Positions 1-8,212 of a DNA stretch of 64,000 bases are shown here, in pieces (positions within the stretch are counted from its first letter, which is position 1; each line of letters starts with the position of its first letter). A program made the position numbers and the translations under genes. Origin of the DNA: Oscillatoria sp. FACHB-1407 (GTDB lineage: Bacteria > Cyanobacteriota > Cyanobacteriia > Elainellales > Elainellaceae); the NCBI RefSeq assembly GCF_014697545.1, contig NZ_JACJSA010000010.1, positions 186,001 to 250,000 on the forward strand, written 5' to 3'. The notes beneath the pieces are model-generated. The model ran no database searches and was not told the origin of the DNA. It worked only from the letters and a program-made list of their open reading frames with translations.

Positions 1-532
1 CACGTCCCCACAATCGCCGGACGTTATCGGTCAGCAAATAGAGGAACATCGCAGGCAGGGCAAATTGCAACCACCGTTCTGGGATTTGCAGTCCTACAAC
101 GGCTCCCAGGCAGGTGCCCAAAACCCAGGCAGACCAGCAACTCACATTCATGCCCAGGTAGTACAGAAACGATCGCGGTTCGTCGAGCATATTCAGGGCA
201 AAGGTTTCATCGATCAGACCATGCGCCAATAGCCAGCGTTTGCCCCAGGGAAACCGGTTATAAATTTTTTGAGCCGCTGCCAGACTCATGGGAATATGGC
301 GCAGGTTAATGATCAGCATGGTCAACACAATGCTGAACCAGGGCAACCCCTGACGCACCGCCTCCGCTGCGGCAAACTGGGATGCTCCGGCATAGACTCC
401 CATTGACATGCCAATCGTGGCGATCGCCGGAATACCTGCCTGCACCGAGACGGCTCCAAAACTAACGGCAATTGGAAAGAAACCAGCCACCACGCCAATG
501 ACGCGACTGGCACCCTTCAAGAAATCATTCAT
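1..532 (-). CDS. AzlC family branched-chain amino acid exporter subunit (3' end cut by window)
   Basis: The first 177 codons are visible, reading leftward from the ATG at 532; the rest lies beyond the left edge. The protein is strongly hydrophobic. VYAGASQFAA (about residues 47-56) and INLRHIPMS (about 75-83) match the conserved AzlC signatures FAGSAQF and NLRH. Known AzlC proteins form an inner-membrane exporter for branched-chain amino acids with the small subunit AzlD; an azlD gene would be expected just outside the window and is not seen here. The gene is divergent from the aminotransferase to its right, across a 245-bp spacer. The family call rests on the motifs and the hydrophobic pattern; the substrate is inferred from the family only. 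Confidence 0.8.
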   Translation of the reverse strand, partial: MNDFLKGASRVIGVVAGFFPIAVSFGAVSVQAGIPAIATIGMSMGVYAGASQFAAAEAVRQGLPWFSIVLTMLIINLRHIPMSLAAAQKIYNRFPWGKRWLLAHGLIDETFALNMLDEPRSFLYYLGMNVSCWSAWVLGTCLGAVVGLQIPERWLQFALPAMFLYLLTDNVRRLWGR

Positions 533-777
533 GTGAACCCCCGTGAACTCGAACCTTGTATCTCAGGTTACTGAAGGGCGATCGCTTGGGTCTTGAATGT
601 TATTGCTCTGTTTCAACCAAGAGAATGGGACAAGGGGGAATGGCTCCTTCGCACCTCCTGCCCCACTCTACCGCTGTGTCCATAACGTTCAACCATGAGG
701 AGAACGGGCTAAAATGTGGGAACTTAGACGCTTCAAACCCATTCACACGTCACTCTGCTCAACAGCGAGTTAAACCT

Positions 778-2124
778 ATGGTGCAAGAACTAACCCATCC
801 CACAACTGATCCAGGACTGCGACCCGAATTAGAAGCCTTTTGGATGCCCTTCACGGCAAATCGACAGTTTAAGTCCAAGCCTCGCATCTTTGTCTCCGCC
901 AAAGATATGCACTTCACCACGGAGGATGGACGACAGGTCTTAGACGGCACAGCAGGGTTATGGTGCGTGAATGCAGGACATTGCCGTACCCGAATTGTAG
1001 AAGCCGTTCACCAACAGGTTGCTACCTTAGATTTTGGTCCTACTTTCCAAATGGGGCATCCCGGCCCCTTCCAGTTAGCCGATCGCCTTGCCAAGATGTT
1101 ACCGGGCGATCTAGATCATGTTTTCTTTGCTAACTCTGGATCGGAAGCCGTAGACACAGCCCTCAAAATTGCGATCGCCTATCATCGGGCGCGAGGTCAG
1201 GGCACTCGTCAGCGGCTCATCGGACGCGAGCGCGGATATCACGGGGTCGGTTTTGGTGGTATCTCTGTCGGTGGCATTGGCCCCAACCGCAAGTTCTTTG
1301 GCAGTTTGCTCAACGGAGTTGACCATCTGCCCCACACCCACAATCTGGAACACAACGCCTTCAGCAAAGGGCAACCAGAGTGGGGTGCCCATCTGGCAGA
1401 TGAGCTAGAACGGCTTGTGGCACTGCATGATGCCTCCAACATTGCTGCTGTTATTGTGGAACCCGTCGCAGGCTCAACGGGTGTGCTGATACCACCTAAA
1501 GGCTATTTGCAGCGACTCCGCCAAATCTGCGATAAACACGGTATTTTGCTGATTTTTGATGAAGTCATTACCGGGTTTGGGCGACTCGGCAGTTCCTTTG
1601 CAGTCGAGCATTTTGATGTCATGCCTGATATGGTGACCGTCGCAAAAGGCATCACCAATGGCACGATTCCCATGGGAGCCGTGTTTGTCCGGAAGGGCAT
1701 TTATGAGGCGTTTATGGATGCACCTGACAACGCGATCGAACTGTTCCATGGATACACCTATTCGGGTCATCCAGTCGCTTGTGCCGCAGGACTGGCAACC
1801 TTGGACATTTACGAAGAAGAAGGTCTGTTCCAACGAGCACGGGATATATCGAGCTATTGGGAGAATGCCGTTCATTCATTGAAAGGCTTGCCCCATGTTA
1901 TTGATATTCGCAACCTGGGATTAGTTGCAGGGATTGAGCTAGAGTCTATTCCTGGAAAGCCGACGGCTCGTGCTTTTGACATCTTTTTGCGGTGTTACGA
2001 AAAAGGTTTATTGATTCGTACAACAGGCGATATCATTGCCCTCTCACCACCGCTCATTATCGAGAAGCATCACATCGACCAGTTAGTCGAAATGCTCTCT
2101 GAGGTAATACGCGAAACTGCGTAA
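778..2124 (+). CDS. omega-amino acid:pyruvate aminotransferase (class III, PLP)
   Basis: This is a 448-residue fold-type I, class III aminotransferase, the usual length for beta-alanine/omega-amino acid:pyruvate transaminases. VFFANSGSEA (phosphate-binding loop), LLIFDEVITGFGR (PLP-contacting Asp) and VAKGITNGTIPMGAV carry the family signatures, with the Schiff-base lysine at about K290. It should move an amino group from beta-alanine or another omega-amino acid to pyruvate in the cytoplasm. The open frame extends upstream to 556, but those 74 codons do not resemble the family, so the ATG at 778 is preferred. The exact donor cannot be read from sequence. A strong inverted repeat follows 33 bp after the stop. 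Confidence 0.85.
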   Translation: MVQELTHPTTDPGLRPELEAFWMPFTANRQFKSKPRIFVSAKDMHFTTEDGRQVLDGTAGLWCVNAGHCRTRIVEAVHQQVATLDFGPTFQMGHPGPFQLADRLAKMLPGDLDHVFFANSGSEAVDTALKIAIAYHRARGQGTRQRLIGRERGYHGVGFGGISVGGIGPNRKFFGSLLNGVDHLPHTHNLEHNAFSKGQPEWGAHLADELERLVALHDASNIAAVIVEPVAGSTGVLIPPKGYLQRLRQICDKHGILLIFDEVITGFGRLGSSFAVEHFDVMPDMVTVAKGITNGTIPMGAVFVRKGIYEAFMDAPDNAIELFHGYTYSGHPVACAAGLATLDIYEEEGLFQRARDISSYWENAVHSLKGLPHVIDIRNLGLVAGIELESIPGKPTARAFDIFLRCYEKGLLIRTTGDIIALSPPLIIEKHHIDQLVEMLSEVIRETA

Positions 2125-2156
2125 TACCTTTCCATTTGAGCTACACATTCACGCAT

Positions 2157-2188
2157 CTGTCAGGGCGGTTCGCGAACCACCCTGACAG
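2157..2188. repeat. palindrome with GGTTCGCGAACC core; possible terminator
   Basis: The arms CTGTCAGGG and CCCTGACAG flank the self-complementary core GGTTCGCGAACC, with one C/A mismatch on either side of the core. It lies 33 bp after the aminotransferase stop and could end transcription, although no T-run follows. The same TTCGCGAA-type core recurs at 44009-44036 and 56822-56849, so it belongs to a dispersed palindrome family and is not a gene-specific terminator. Confidence 0.7.
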
Positions 2189-2200
2189 CGTCTGTAGTTC

Positions 2201-2333
2201 AGCGTTACTGAATAGAGGGATGATTATTTTGATACAGACATGAGTGAGGCACTCACATTCCTTTCAGGTGAATCGTTTGAACCATTGCGAGCATCCTGCT
2301 TGCGACTCATTCATCCCCAAGATTAGCAACATC
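2201..2333 (+). mobile_element. family G MITE-like element, copy 1
   Basis: About 133 bp, closely matching 22694-22824 over its whole length. It shares a GAGGGATGATT stretch near the left end, GAGTGAG..CTCAC and GCGAGCATCCTGCTTGC palindromic blocks, and CTCATTCATCCCCAAGAT before the right end. The ends are inverted copies of each other (GCGTTACTG / TTAGCAAC). Flanks TGTAGTTC (2193-2200) and TGTTGTTC (2334-2341) look like an 8-bp target-site duplication with one change. It has no coding capacity and would need a transposase in trans. Confidence 0.65.
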
Positions 2334-2393
2334 TGTTGTTCTACTTTTTTCAGTCAACGAGTTGTTTTCATTGACTCATTCAACACTTTATTT

Positions 2394-3014
2394 CTACTTC
2401 TTTTTCTTCTTCTTACCTTTCTTTTTATCTCGTTTAGAAAACGGATCAGAATTGGCGGGTACTAATTCAGCTACTGTACTTTTAGCAGTACTCACTGCCT
2501 CCTGTACCGCTGTTTTTGCTGTATTGCCAATGTGACTGGCTGATTGTTGGACAGACCTCTTAGAATGTTTTGGAGTTGTTTTTAAGGTGTCCATGACATC
2601 TGTAAAACTGGGTGTGACATCTCCAACTGCTAACCGAATGGCATCGATCGCATCTCGCATGGATAACCTCACATCACTCAAATTATCTTGAACACCAAAC
2701 GCTGCACTTTGAATCGGATTGGTAGCTGTGTGATGCTGTGAAGCAGTCTCTTCTTTGGAGGAATCACGGCTCTCATTAGATGCATTTTGGTTTGATGCAT
2801 TAGACTCATCATCATTGTCAGCATGACGACCATTGCCATTTCCCGCTTTTTGAATGAGTCGCTCTACCGCCGCTTCAACAACTTCACCAATCAGCGCACC
2901 AACAATCGTTGCACCAATAGTTTTTGCATTTCCACCTAAAGCACCCATGACTCCTTGATTACCTTGCGCTTCATCAAGAAGATGGTTTTTTTTGGACTTC
3001 TTTTTTGCCATCAT
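2394..3014 (-). CDS. hypothetical protein with lysine-rich termini
   Basis: A 206-residue protein of no family I recognise. It opens with a basic cluster (MMAKKKSKK) and ends in a run of Lys/Gly-Lys residues (KKKGKKKKKK). Residues about 28-55 form a Gly/Ala/Val-rich stretch (GATIVGALIGEVVEAA) that could be an amphipathic or membrane-associating helix. Residues 60-100 are Asn/Ser/Asp-rich and probably disordered. The second half (IGNTAKTAVQEAVSTAKSTVAE) has heptad-like Ala/Val spacing. A second Met directly follows the first, so the start is ambiguous by one codon. A nucleic-acid or surface-binding role is only a guess. It lies downstream of the RHH-Mop gene on the same strand, 143 bp away. 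Confidence 0.55.
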   Translation of the reverse strand: MMAKKKSKKNHLLDEAQGNQGVMGALGGNAKTIGATIVGALIGEVVEAAVERLIQKAGNGNGRHADNDDESNASNQNASNESRDSSKEETASQHHTATNPIQSAAFGVQDNLSDVRLSMRDAIDAIRLAVGDVTPSFTDVMDTLKTTPKHSKRSVQQSASHIGNTAKTAVQEAVSTAKSTVAELVPANSDPFSKRDKKKGKKKKKK

Positions 3015-3157
3015 TATCCACTAAAAAGCATCAAGTCCTTAACTTTAACTTAACCACTTGAGCACTGTATCTACAGTAAGGACGAGCTTTAGGTGCGATC
3101 GCTCTACTTCAAGAAAGAGGATAAATAAGACTCAATTCAGATTGAGCCTCTGGCACA

Positions 3158-3622
3158 TCAATTTGCAGCAATCATCACACTATTGGATTTAATCACGGCA
3201 AAAACATCTTTTCCTTTCTTTAATCCCAGGTTATCTGCGGATGTTCGCGTCACAATCGACACCAACTCCACGCCTGGGGCAATCGCCAGAGTGACTTCTG
3301 CATTTACAGTCCCTTTGACAATCCGCTTCACTTTCGCTCTTAGAATATTGCGGGCACTAATCTGCACCGTTGGTAACGTTGCAGTACTGACTGTTTCAGC
3401 ACTACCTGTGAGCGGCATCTCATCTTCTTCCTCTAAATCCTCGGAGAATTCGATGGTGTTAACATCAATCGACTCAGAAGGGAGCGATCGCCCCATTTGC
3501 CGAATCATTTCCCGTAAAATCTCGGTTTTAGTCCGCTGCGTTTGCTGACAAATCTGCTCCAGAATTTGCCTTTCTTCATCCGACGATTGAAACGTAATCC
3601 AGCCTTGTTCCTTTCTTGGCAT
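3158..3622 (-). CDS. ribbon-helix-helix + Mop (molybdate-binding) domain protein, putative Mo-responsive regulator
   Basis: A 154-residue two-domain protein. Residues about 7-45 (GWITFQSSDEERQILEQI then RTKTEILREMIRQMG) have the strand-helix-helix pattern of ribbon-helix-helix DNA-binding proteins. An acidic linker (SEDLEEEDE) leads to residues about 88-154, a Mop/TOBE domain with SARNILRAKVKRIVKG, VNAEVTL and the ending VIKSNSVMIAA, as in molbindins and the C-terminus of ModE. Mop domains bind molybdate or tungstate oxyanions as oligomers. The gene is divergent from modA with a 135-bp shared promoter region, the usual arrangement for a regulator and its target. I infer a molybdate-sensing repressor or activator of the mod genes. 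A simple Mo-storage role for the Mop part is the main alternative. Confidence 0.75.
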   Translation of the reverse strand: MPRKEQGWITFQSSDEERQILEQICQQTQRTKTEILREMIRQMGRSLPSESIDVNTIEFSEDLEEEDEMPLTGSAETVSTATLPTVQISARNILRAKVKRIVKGTVNAEVTLAIAPGVELVSIVTRTSADNLGLKKGKDVFAVIKSNSVMIAAN

Positions 3623-3639
3623 CGTAGAATACTAAATAA

Positions 3640-3657
3640 GTTGGTATAAAGTTGGTA
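3640..3657. promoter_or_regulatory. direct GTTGGTA repeats between the RHH-Mop gene and modA
   Basis: GTTGGTA occurs at 3640-3646 and again at 3651-3657, so the copies start 11 bp apart, about one helical turn. This is a typical geometry for tandem binding of ribbon-helix-helix dimers. An inverted GTTGGTG copy (CACCAAC) lies at 3719-3725, closer to modA. The sites are just upstream of the RHH-Mop start codon. Binding is inferred from position and geometry only. Confidence 0.4.
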
Positions 3658-3757
3658 CTATTTGCTCATCAATTAATTCTAGCGACAGATTGCAGGTCTA
3701 ATCGTTCTGAATTAACAGCACCAACTCGGTTTCCCAATTCAATTCAAGTTTGGTCTT

Positions 3758-4555
3758 ATGAAACGAAGACGCGTTCTCGCTTTTCTCAGCGGATTGCTGG
3801 CGACACTCATGCTGGCGATCGGTGTTCGGTTTATCCTGCCCACTCCTGCTAAGGCCCAATCGGTAACCCTATTGATCGCTGCTGCTGCCAGTCTCCAAGA
3901 TGCCCTCGAAGAGCTCGATCCAATGTTTGAACGAGCCAACCGGGACATCACCATCAACTACAACTTTGCTGCGTCTGGACCGCTACAACAACAAATTGAA
4001 CAAGGTGCACCCGTTGACCTCTTCATTTCGGCGGCTGCCCGACAAATGAATACACTGCAAGAACGCAATCTCATCGTCTCCAACACCCGTCGCAATCTGC
4101 TGACGAACAACCTGGTTTTAGTTGTGCCACGTAACTCTACGTTGCAACTCAGTGGCTTCCGGCAGTTAACCAATCCCAGAGTCAGACACATTTCAATCGG
4201 AGAACCACGCAGCGTTCCTGCCGGACAATACGCTGAAGAATTATTTACTAACCTGGGAATTTTAGACCAACTACAATCCAAATTTGTACTCGGAAACTCA
4301 GTTCGTAATGTGTTGGCAAGCGTTGAAAGTGGCAACGCTGATGCAGGAGTAGTTTACACAACCGATGCTCGCATTGCAGATCAGGTGCAACAAGTGGCAA
4401 CTGCTCCCAGCAACTTACACTCACCCATCGTGTACCCGATGGCAGTAATTGCCACTAGCCGCAACCAAGAAGCCACTCGTACCTATGCTCGATTCCTGAG
4501 CAGTAGCCAGGCTCAGGCCGTATTCCGACGCTATGGCTTTGGCATTGCCTCCTAA
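3758..4555 (+). CDS. modA: molybdate ABC transporter, periplasmic binding protein ModA
   Basis: A 265-residue exported solute-binding protein. The basic N-terminus (MKRRR), the hydrophobic stretch to about residue 30 and AKAQ form a signal peptide. The mature part starts with LLIAAAASLQDALEEL, the ModA signature that places Ser/Ala residues around the oxyanion. FAASGPLQQQIEQGAPVDLF, VDLFISAAARQMN and NADAGVVYTTDA continue the family pattern. It captures molybdate (and probably tungstate) in the periplasm and delivers it to the ModBC membrane complex encoded next. The length is normal. The start at 3758 is the only Met before the signal peptide. It reads away from the RHH-Mop gene, consistent with joint control by molybdate. 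Confidence 0.92.
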   Translation: MKRRRVLAFLSGLLATLMLAIGVRFILPTPAKAQSVTLLIAAAASLQDALEELDPMFERANRDITINYNFAASGPLQQQIEQGAPVDLFISAAARQMNTLQERNLIVSNTRRNLLTNNLVLVVPRNSTLQLSGFRQLTNPRVRHISIGEPRSVPAGQYAEELFTNLGILDQLQSKFVLGNSVRNVLASVESGNADAGVVYTTDARIADQVQQVATAPSNLHSPIVYPMAVIATSRNQEATRTYARFLSSSQAQAVFRRYGFGIAS

Positions 4556-4662
4556 AGCAGGGCATGGGGTAGAGAGGTGATGGAGTGATAGGTAATGAAC
4601 GCTCCACCTCCCCCACTCCCCCACTCTTTTACTCTCCTACTCTCCCACTCCCTACTTTCCAC

Positions 4663-6513
4663 ATGACCCCCGAGCTTTCCCCGTTGTGGATTTCGCTTAA
4701 AACCGCAGGGCTTGCTACCCTTGCCACGTTTTTTACAGGTATTGCAGCAGCTTACTGGATGCTGGGTTATCGAGGACGATGGAAGTCCATTATTGAAGGG
4801 ATTTTCATTTCACCGTTGATCCTGCCGCCAACGGTAGTGGGCTTTTTGCTGTTGTTGCTGTTTGGCAGAAATGGTCTTTTTGGGCAGTTACTGGTGCAGT
4901 TTAATTTCACCATTGTCTTCACCTGGTATGCCGCTGTGATCACCGCTACCGTGGTGGCATTTCCCTTAATGTATAAAACCGCATTGGGGGCATTCGAGCA
5001 GGTTGATAGCAGTCTGCTCCAAGTAGCTCAAACGTTGGGTGCCTCCAGGGCACGGATTTTCTGGCGCATCCTCCTGCCTCTTTCGGTGCCGGGAATTTTA
5101 GCGGGAACCACACTTGCATTTGCGCGAGCGTTAGGGGAGTTTGGTGCAACCCTGATGCTGGCAGGAAACATTCCTGGGCAAACGCAAACCATTCCCATGG
5201 CGATTTACTTTGCGGTAGAAGCAGGGGCAATGAATGAGGCATGGCTATGGGTCAGTATCATCATGACGATCTCGCTGTCGGGCATCATTGCAGTAAATTT
5301 GTGGCAAAAGCAGTATGAGCGCAAGGTTCGGGGGCTTTCGTTTGGGGTGGTTGAAGCGAATGAACCTGTTACCAGTAGGGGTCAACGGGCTGAATCTCCT
5401 CAAATTGTGCCCCTGGTCAAGCCGACCTTCTCGGATACGCAGCAGGGATTGTTGGTTGATATTCAAAAACAACTCACCAACTTTACGCTGAATACAGCAT
5501 TTGCGGCTCAACAAGAGACGCTGGGATTGCTGGGGGGGTCAGGTTCTGGTAAAAGCATGACTCTCCGCTGCATTGCAGGTGTTGAAACACCTACTCAAGG
5601 TCGCATTGTCTTAAATGGTCAATTGTTGTTTGATTCGGAGCGGCGAATCAATGTTCCAAGTCATCAGCGTAAAGTCAGTCTGGTGTTTCAGAACTACGCT
5701 CTATTTCCTCACATGACCGTCGCCCAAAACATTGCCTTTGGGTTGCAGCATTTGCCCAAAACAGTCCGATCGCAACGGGTGAGCCAACAACTTGCATTAG
5801 TCCAGTTAGGGGGATTGGGCGATCGCTATCCCCATCAACTATCCGGCGGACAACAACAAAGGGTAGCCTTAGCACGAGCACTGGCAACAGAGCCAGAGGC
5901 ATTGTTGCTGGATGAGCCATTTTCGGCACTCGATACCTACCTGCGTGCTCAGGTCGAACGACAATTAATCGAGACGCTATCAACCTATTCAGGGGTGACA
6001 CTGTTTGTAACCCACAACCTGGAGGAAGCCTTTCGGGTCTGTGAAAAGCTCATGGTGATGTCAGGAGGAAGGGCGATCGCCTTTGATTCTAAGCACCGCA
6101 TTTTTGAACACCCCCAAACCGTGCGTGTGGCTCAGCTCACGGGATGTAAAAACTTTTCCCGTGCTGCGGCAGTTGAACCAGACGTCATAGAGGCGATCGA
6201 CTGGGGCGTTAAATTGCAAGTTGCAGAAGCGATCGCCGACCATTCCACCGATGTGGGAATTCGCGCTCATCAGATCAGCATTACACCAACCGATCTGGGT
6301 TTGCCGAATACCTTCCCCTGTTGGTTAGCCTCCACCAGCGAAACTCCACATCGTATGACCCTGTTTCTCAAGTTGAACGATCAACCGGACGGAGCACAGG
6401 ACTACCATGTGCAAGCCGAAGTATTTAAGGAAAAGTGGCAGGTGCTGAAGGATCATCCTCTTCCCTGGTATGTGCAGTTTGATCCCCTGCGTCTGATGCT
6501 GATGGCTGGTTAA
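4663..6513 (+). CDS. modBC: fused molybdate ABC transporter permease-ATPase (ModB-ModC)
   Basis: A 616-residue fusion. Residues about 1-225 form a ModB permease with several membrane segments and the EAA loop (TLGASRARIFWRILLP) that contacts the ATPase. After a linker, residues about 265-600 form the ModC ATPase: Walker A GGSGSGKS (about 291-298), signature LSGGQQQR (about 393-400), Walker B ALLLDEP and the switch-region His in FVTHN. The C-terminus has a divergent TOBE-like region (VGIRAHQISIT). It couples ATP hydrolysis to molybdate uptake from ModA. ModBC fusions are known from Anabaena. The frame is open from 4585, but the first 26 codons are a Ser/Thr/Pro-rich readout of a CT-rich heptad tract (4600-4655), so ATG 4663 is chosen. 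It follows modA by 107 bp, probably in one transcript. Confidence 0.9.
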   Translation: MTPELSPLWISLKTAGLATLATFFTGIAAAYWMLGYRGRWKSIIEGIFISPLILPPTVVGFLLLLLFGRNGLFGQLLVQFNFTIVFTWYAAVITATVVAFPLMYKTALGAFEQVDSSLLQVAQTLGASRARIFWRILLPLSVPGILAGTTLAFARALGEFGATLMLAGNIPGQTQTIPMAIYFAVEAGAMNEAWLWVSIIMTISLSGIIAVNLWQKQYERKVRGLSFGVVEANEPVTSRGQRAESPQIVPLVKPTFSDTQQGLLVDIQKQLTNFTLNTAFAAQQETLGLLGGSGSGKSMTLRCIAGVETPTQGRIVLNGQLLFDSERRINVPSHQRKVSLVFQNYALFPHMTVAQNIAFGLQHLPKTVRSQRVSQQLALVQLGGLGDRYPHQLSGGQQQRVALARALATEPEALLLDEPFSALDTYLRAQVERQLIETLSTYSGVTLFVTHNLEEAFRVCEKLMVMSGGRAIAFDSKHRIFEHPQTVRVAQLTGCKNFSRAAAVEPDVIEAIDWGVKLQVAEAIADHSTDVGIRAHQISITPTDLGLPNTFPCWLASTSETPHRMTLFLKLNDQPDGAQDYHVQAEVFKEKWQVLKDHPLPWYVQFDPLRLMLMAG

Positions 6514-6602
6514 CTAGCCTCAAGCAGTGATCACAACGGCACGATCATGGTGACCTCGGCTTGGAACCCAACCTTCCCAAACTCATACCTTTTGTCGCTG
6601 CT

Positions 6603-6917
6603 TCACGCACCAATTTCAACTTCAAAATAGATGTTTTTCCGATCGCCCGGAATCACCTCAATTCTGCTCATGCGTGTCACTCGTGACAAATATTCACTGA
6701 TGTTTCTGATGTTGCCTACGATACTCCAATAAGTTTCAGCGTTGGTACAGGTAATGGTTAGGATTGGCATATCCAGATTCACTGCGATTGACCACTGGCA
6801 GTGAGCCAGCAGTGCTTGTGTAATGCGATCGCATCCATCATAAAAGTGTTTGTTGACCGCCTCTTCAAGTTGTAAGAGCAAGGCGCGATCATCAGGAGGA
6901 AGTGCAGACGGTTGCAT
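6603..6917 (-). CDS. hypothetical protein
   Basis: A 104-residue soluble protein with no family I can name. It has an N-terminal helical part (DDRALLLQLEEAVNKHF) followed by a mixed alpha/beta part (WSIAVNLDMPILTITC, RIEVIPGDRKNIYFEVEIG). It contains three cysteines but no CxxC pair and no signal peptide or membrane segment. It converges on modBC, 89 bp between stop codons, and may simply be a neighbour. The inverted repeat at 7079-7095, about 160 bp upstream of its start, resembles the half-sites at the modA promoter, which makes a molybdate link possible but unproven. Confidence 0.55.
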   Translation of the reverse strand: MQPSALPPDDRALLLQLEEAVNKHFYDGCDRITQALLAHCQWSIAVNLDMPILTITCTNAETYWSIVGNIRNISEYLSRVTRMSRIEVIPGDRKNIYFEVEIGA

Positions 6918-7398
6918 AGGTCACTTGCGGGAGTAATAACGAAGGGTGAAGGGTTGGCTGTGTACAACGGTGAATTTATCCGCTGCATTGATGTGTAAGT
7001 TCTAACGAGATAACCGATTTGTAGAGCGATCGCTTCCTGCTGTTAGAGCGCACCAAAGACATACGAGCATTTTTTGATTACCAACTATATTGGTAGCATT
7101 TATGGGTGCGATAAGGGGGTCACCGTTAAGCCTGTACTCGCATTCCAAAAGCCGGTCGTGGTCAACGTTTCAAGATTCCTTGGGTTTGGGGTACGAGTAT
7201 TTCTAAGTTGAGTTCGAGATACAAGCTTCTAGCAGTTGCAGTTGGGCTAACCCTCGTTCCCTTTGGATGGAGAGGATAGCTTTGGTCAGAGAGCCAATAC
7301 CTTAATCAGTCAGCTATCGATTAACCGATACCCTCAAAAGACGAATTGCCAGAGGCTAGAACCCCTGGCAATGAAGCAAAACAACGGTAGGACGGACA
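6918..7398. other. spacer without a recognised gene
   Basis: This 481-bp stretch holds no convincing open frame. Its only clear structure is the TACCAA/TTGGTA inverted repeat at 7079-7095, listed separately. It presumably contains the promoter of the gene ending at 6603 and the 3' flank of the tRNA. Confidence 0.5.
7079..7095. promoter_or_regulatory. inverted repeat TACCAA-N5-TTGGTA, possible operator
   Basis: Perfect 6-bp arms (TACCAA and TTGGTA) flank the 5-bp spacer CTATA. The right arm matches six bases of the GTTGGTA repeats at the modA promoter. No hairpin-plus-T-run arrangement is present, so a protein-binding site is more likely than a terminator. Shared recognition by the RHH-Mop protein is speculative. 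Confidence 0.25.
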
Positions 7399-7471
7399 AG
7401 CTGGTGACAAGATTCGAACTTGCGACCTGCTGATTACAAGTCAGCTGCTCTACCAACTGAGCTACACCAGC
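7399..7471 (-). tRNA. trnT: tRNA-Thr (anticodon UGU)
   Basis: The minus strand folds into a full cloverleaf. The acceptor stem pairs GCTGGTG with CACCAGC. The D arm is GCTCAGTTGGTAGAGC. The anticodon stem GCTGA/TCAGC carries the loop CTTGTAA, giving anticodon TGT, which reads ACA-type threonine codons. The T arm contains GTTCGAAT. The discriminator base is T, and CCA is not encoded. Confidence 0.95.
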
Positions 7472-7681
7472 AATCAACAGATACTATAACACTATTTCGG
7501 ATCGTTCTTTTCCAAGTTTCCCCTGACTTATTTAGAATTACCTCCCAGGTAGAAACACGGAATCTTTATGAAAGCACGACTAACCAAGAAGATTAAGCAA
7601 AATCAGCGATTGAGACTATCACTTCCTCTTAAAAACATTTAAACCAGTAATATTACTACCGCTGTGTAGAGGGTTTGAGGT

Positions 7682-8014
7682 ATGGTTTCTCCGTATTTAG
7701 ATTCAGATTATTCCGCTTCAGGGTTAACGACTCCTGATCTGCTCAATCCTTCGCAAGCCATCGCCGACCTGATTGACGATAATCGTCTCATTCAAACCCA
7801 TATCCGCTTACAAATTCCTAAAAACTTTCATCGAGAGCCGATTATCTCTCGCCTCATTTCCGAGCATCGGATTGCAGTCAACGTCACTTCAGCACCTGCT
7901 GCAACTAATCTAAGGTGCGATCGCTGGTTTACTCTGGAGTTGCGAGGTAAGGTCAAGCAAGTTCGCAATGCGTTGGCTTACCTAAATGAAATCAACCATT
8001 CCGGACATCCGTAG
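7682..8014 (+). CDS. NIL-domain protein
   Basis: A 110-residue protein. The last about 70 residues (HIRLQIPKNFHREPIISRLIS, VNVTSAPA, WFTLELRGKVKQVRNALAYL) match the NIL domain, a ferredoxin-like ligand-binding fold first seen at the C-terminus of the methionine importer ATPase MetN. Free-standing NIL proteins are common in cyanobacteria and often sit near sulphur or amino acid genes; their function is not settled. The first about 37 residues are variable and probably flexible. There is no signal peptide. A STAS-domain gene follows 198 bp downstream on the same strand, and the two may act together, but no shared transcript can be proved from sequence. Confidence 0.75.
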   Translation: MVSPYLDSDYSASGLTTPDLLNPSQAIADLIDDNRLIQTHIRLQIPKNFHREPIISRLISEHRIAVNVTSAPAATNLRCDRWFTLELRGKVKQVRNALAYLNEINHSGHP

Positions 8015-8212
8015 TTCTAGTGATAAGACATTCAAAATAACCCTAAAGGGTACCAGCATTGGCAACCACAAAAGCCAAATTTTACGGATGCCAGTAACTG
8101 AGCAAGTTTGATTACATCGGAGATATAGCAATATCTAGCGATAGAAACAATGATTTGCTTCTATCGGACTGGATAGCAGCTACAGAAACCTTCGCACCCC
8201 TAGGATGGGTTT

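Noticed and set aside
1111-1392. Antisense frame of 93 codons inside the aminotransferase.
   Set aside because: Shadow of the coding frame; the sense strand carries all class III motifs.
2244-2465. Plus-strand 73-codon frame.
   Set aside because: Runs across the family G element and the opposite strand of the Lys-rich gene; its Phe/Leu tail is the complement of the Lys codons.
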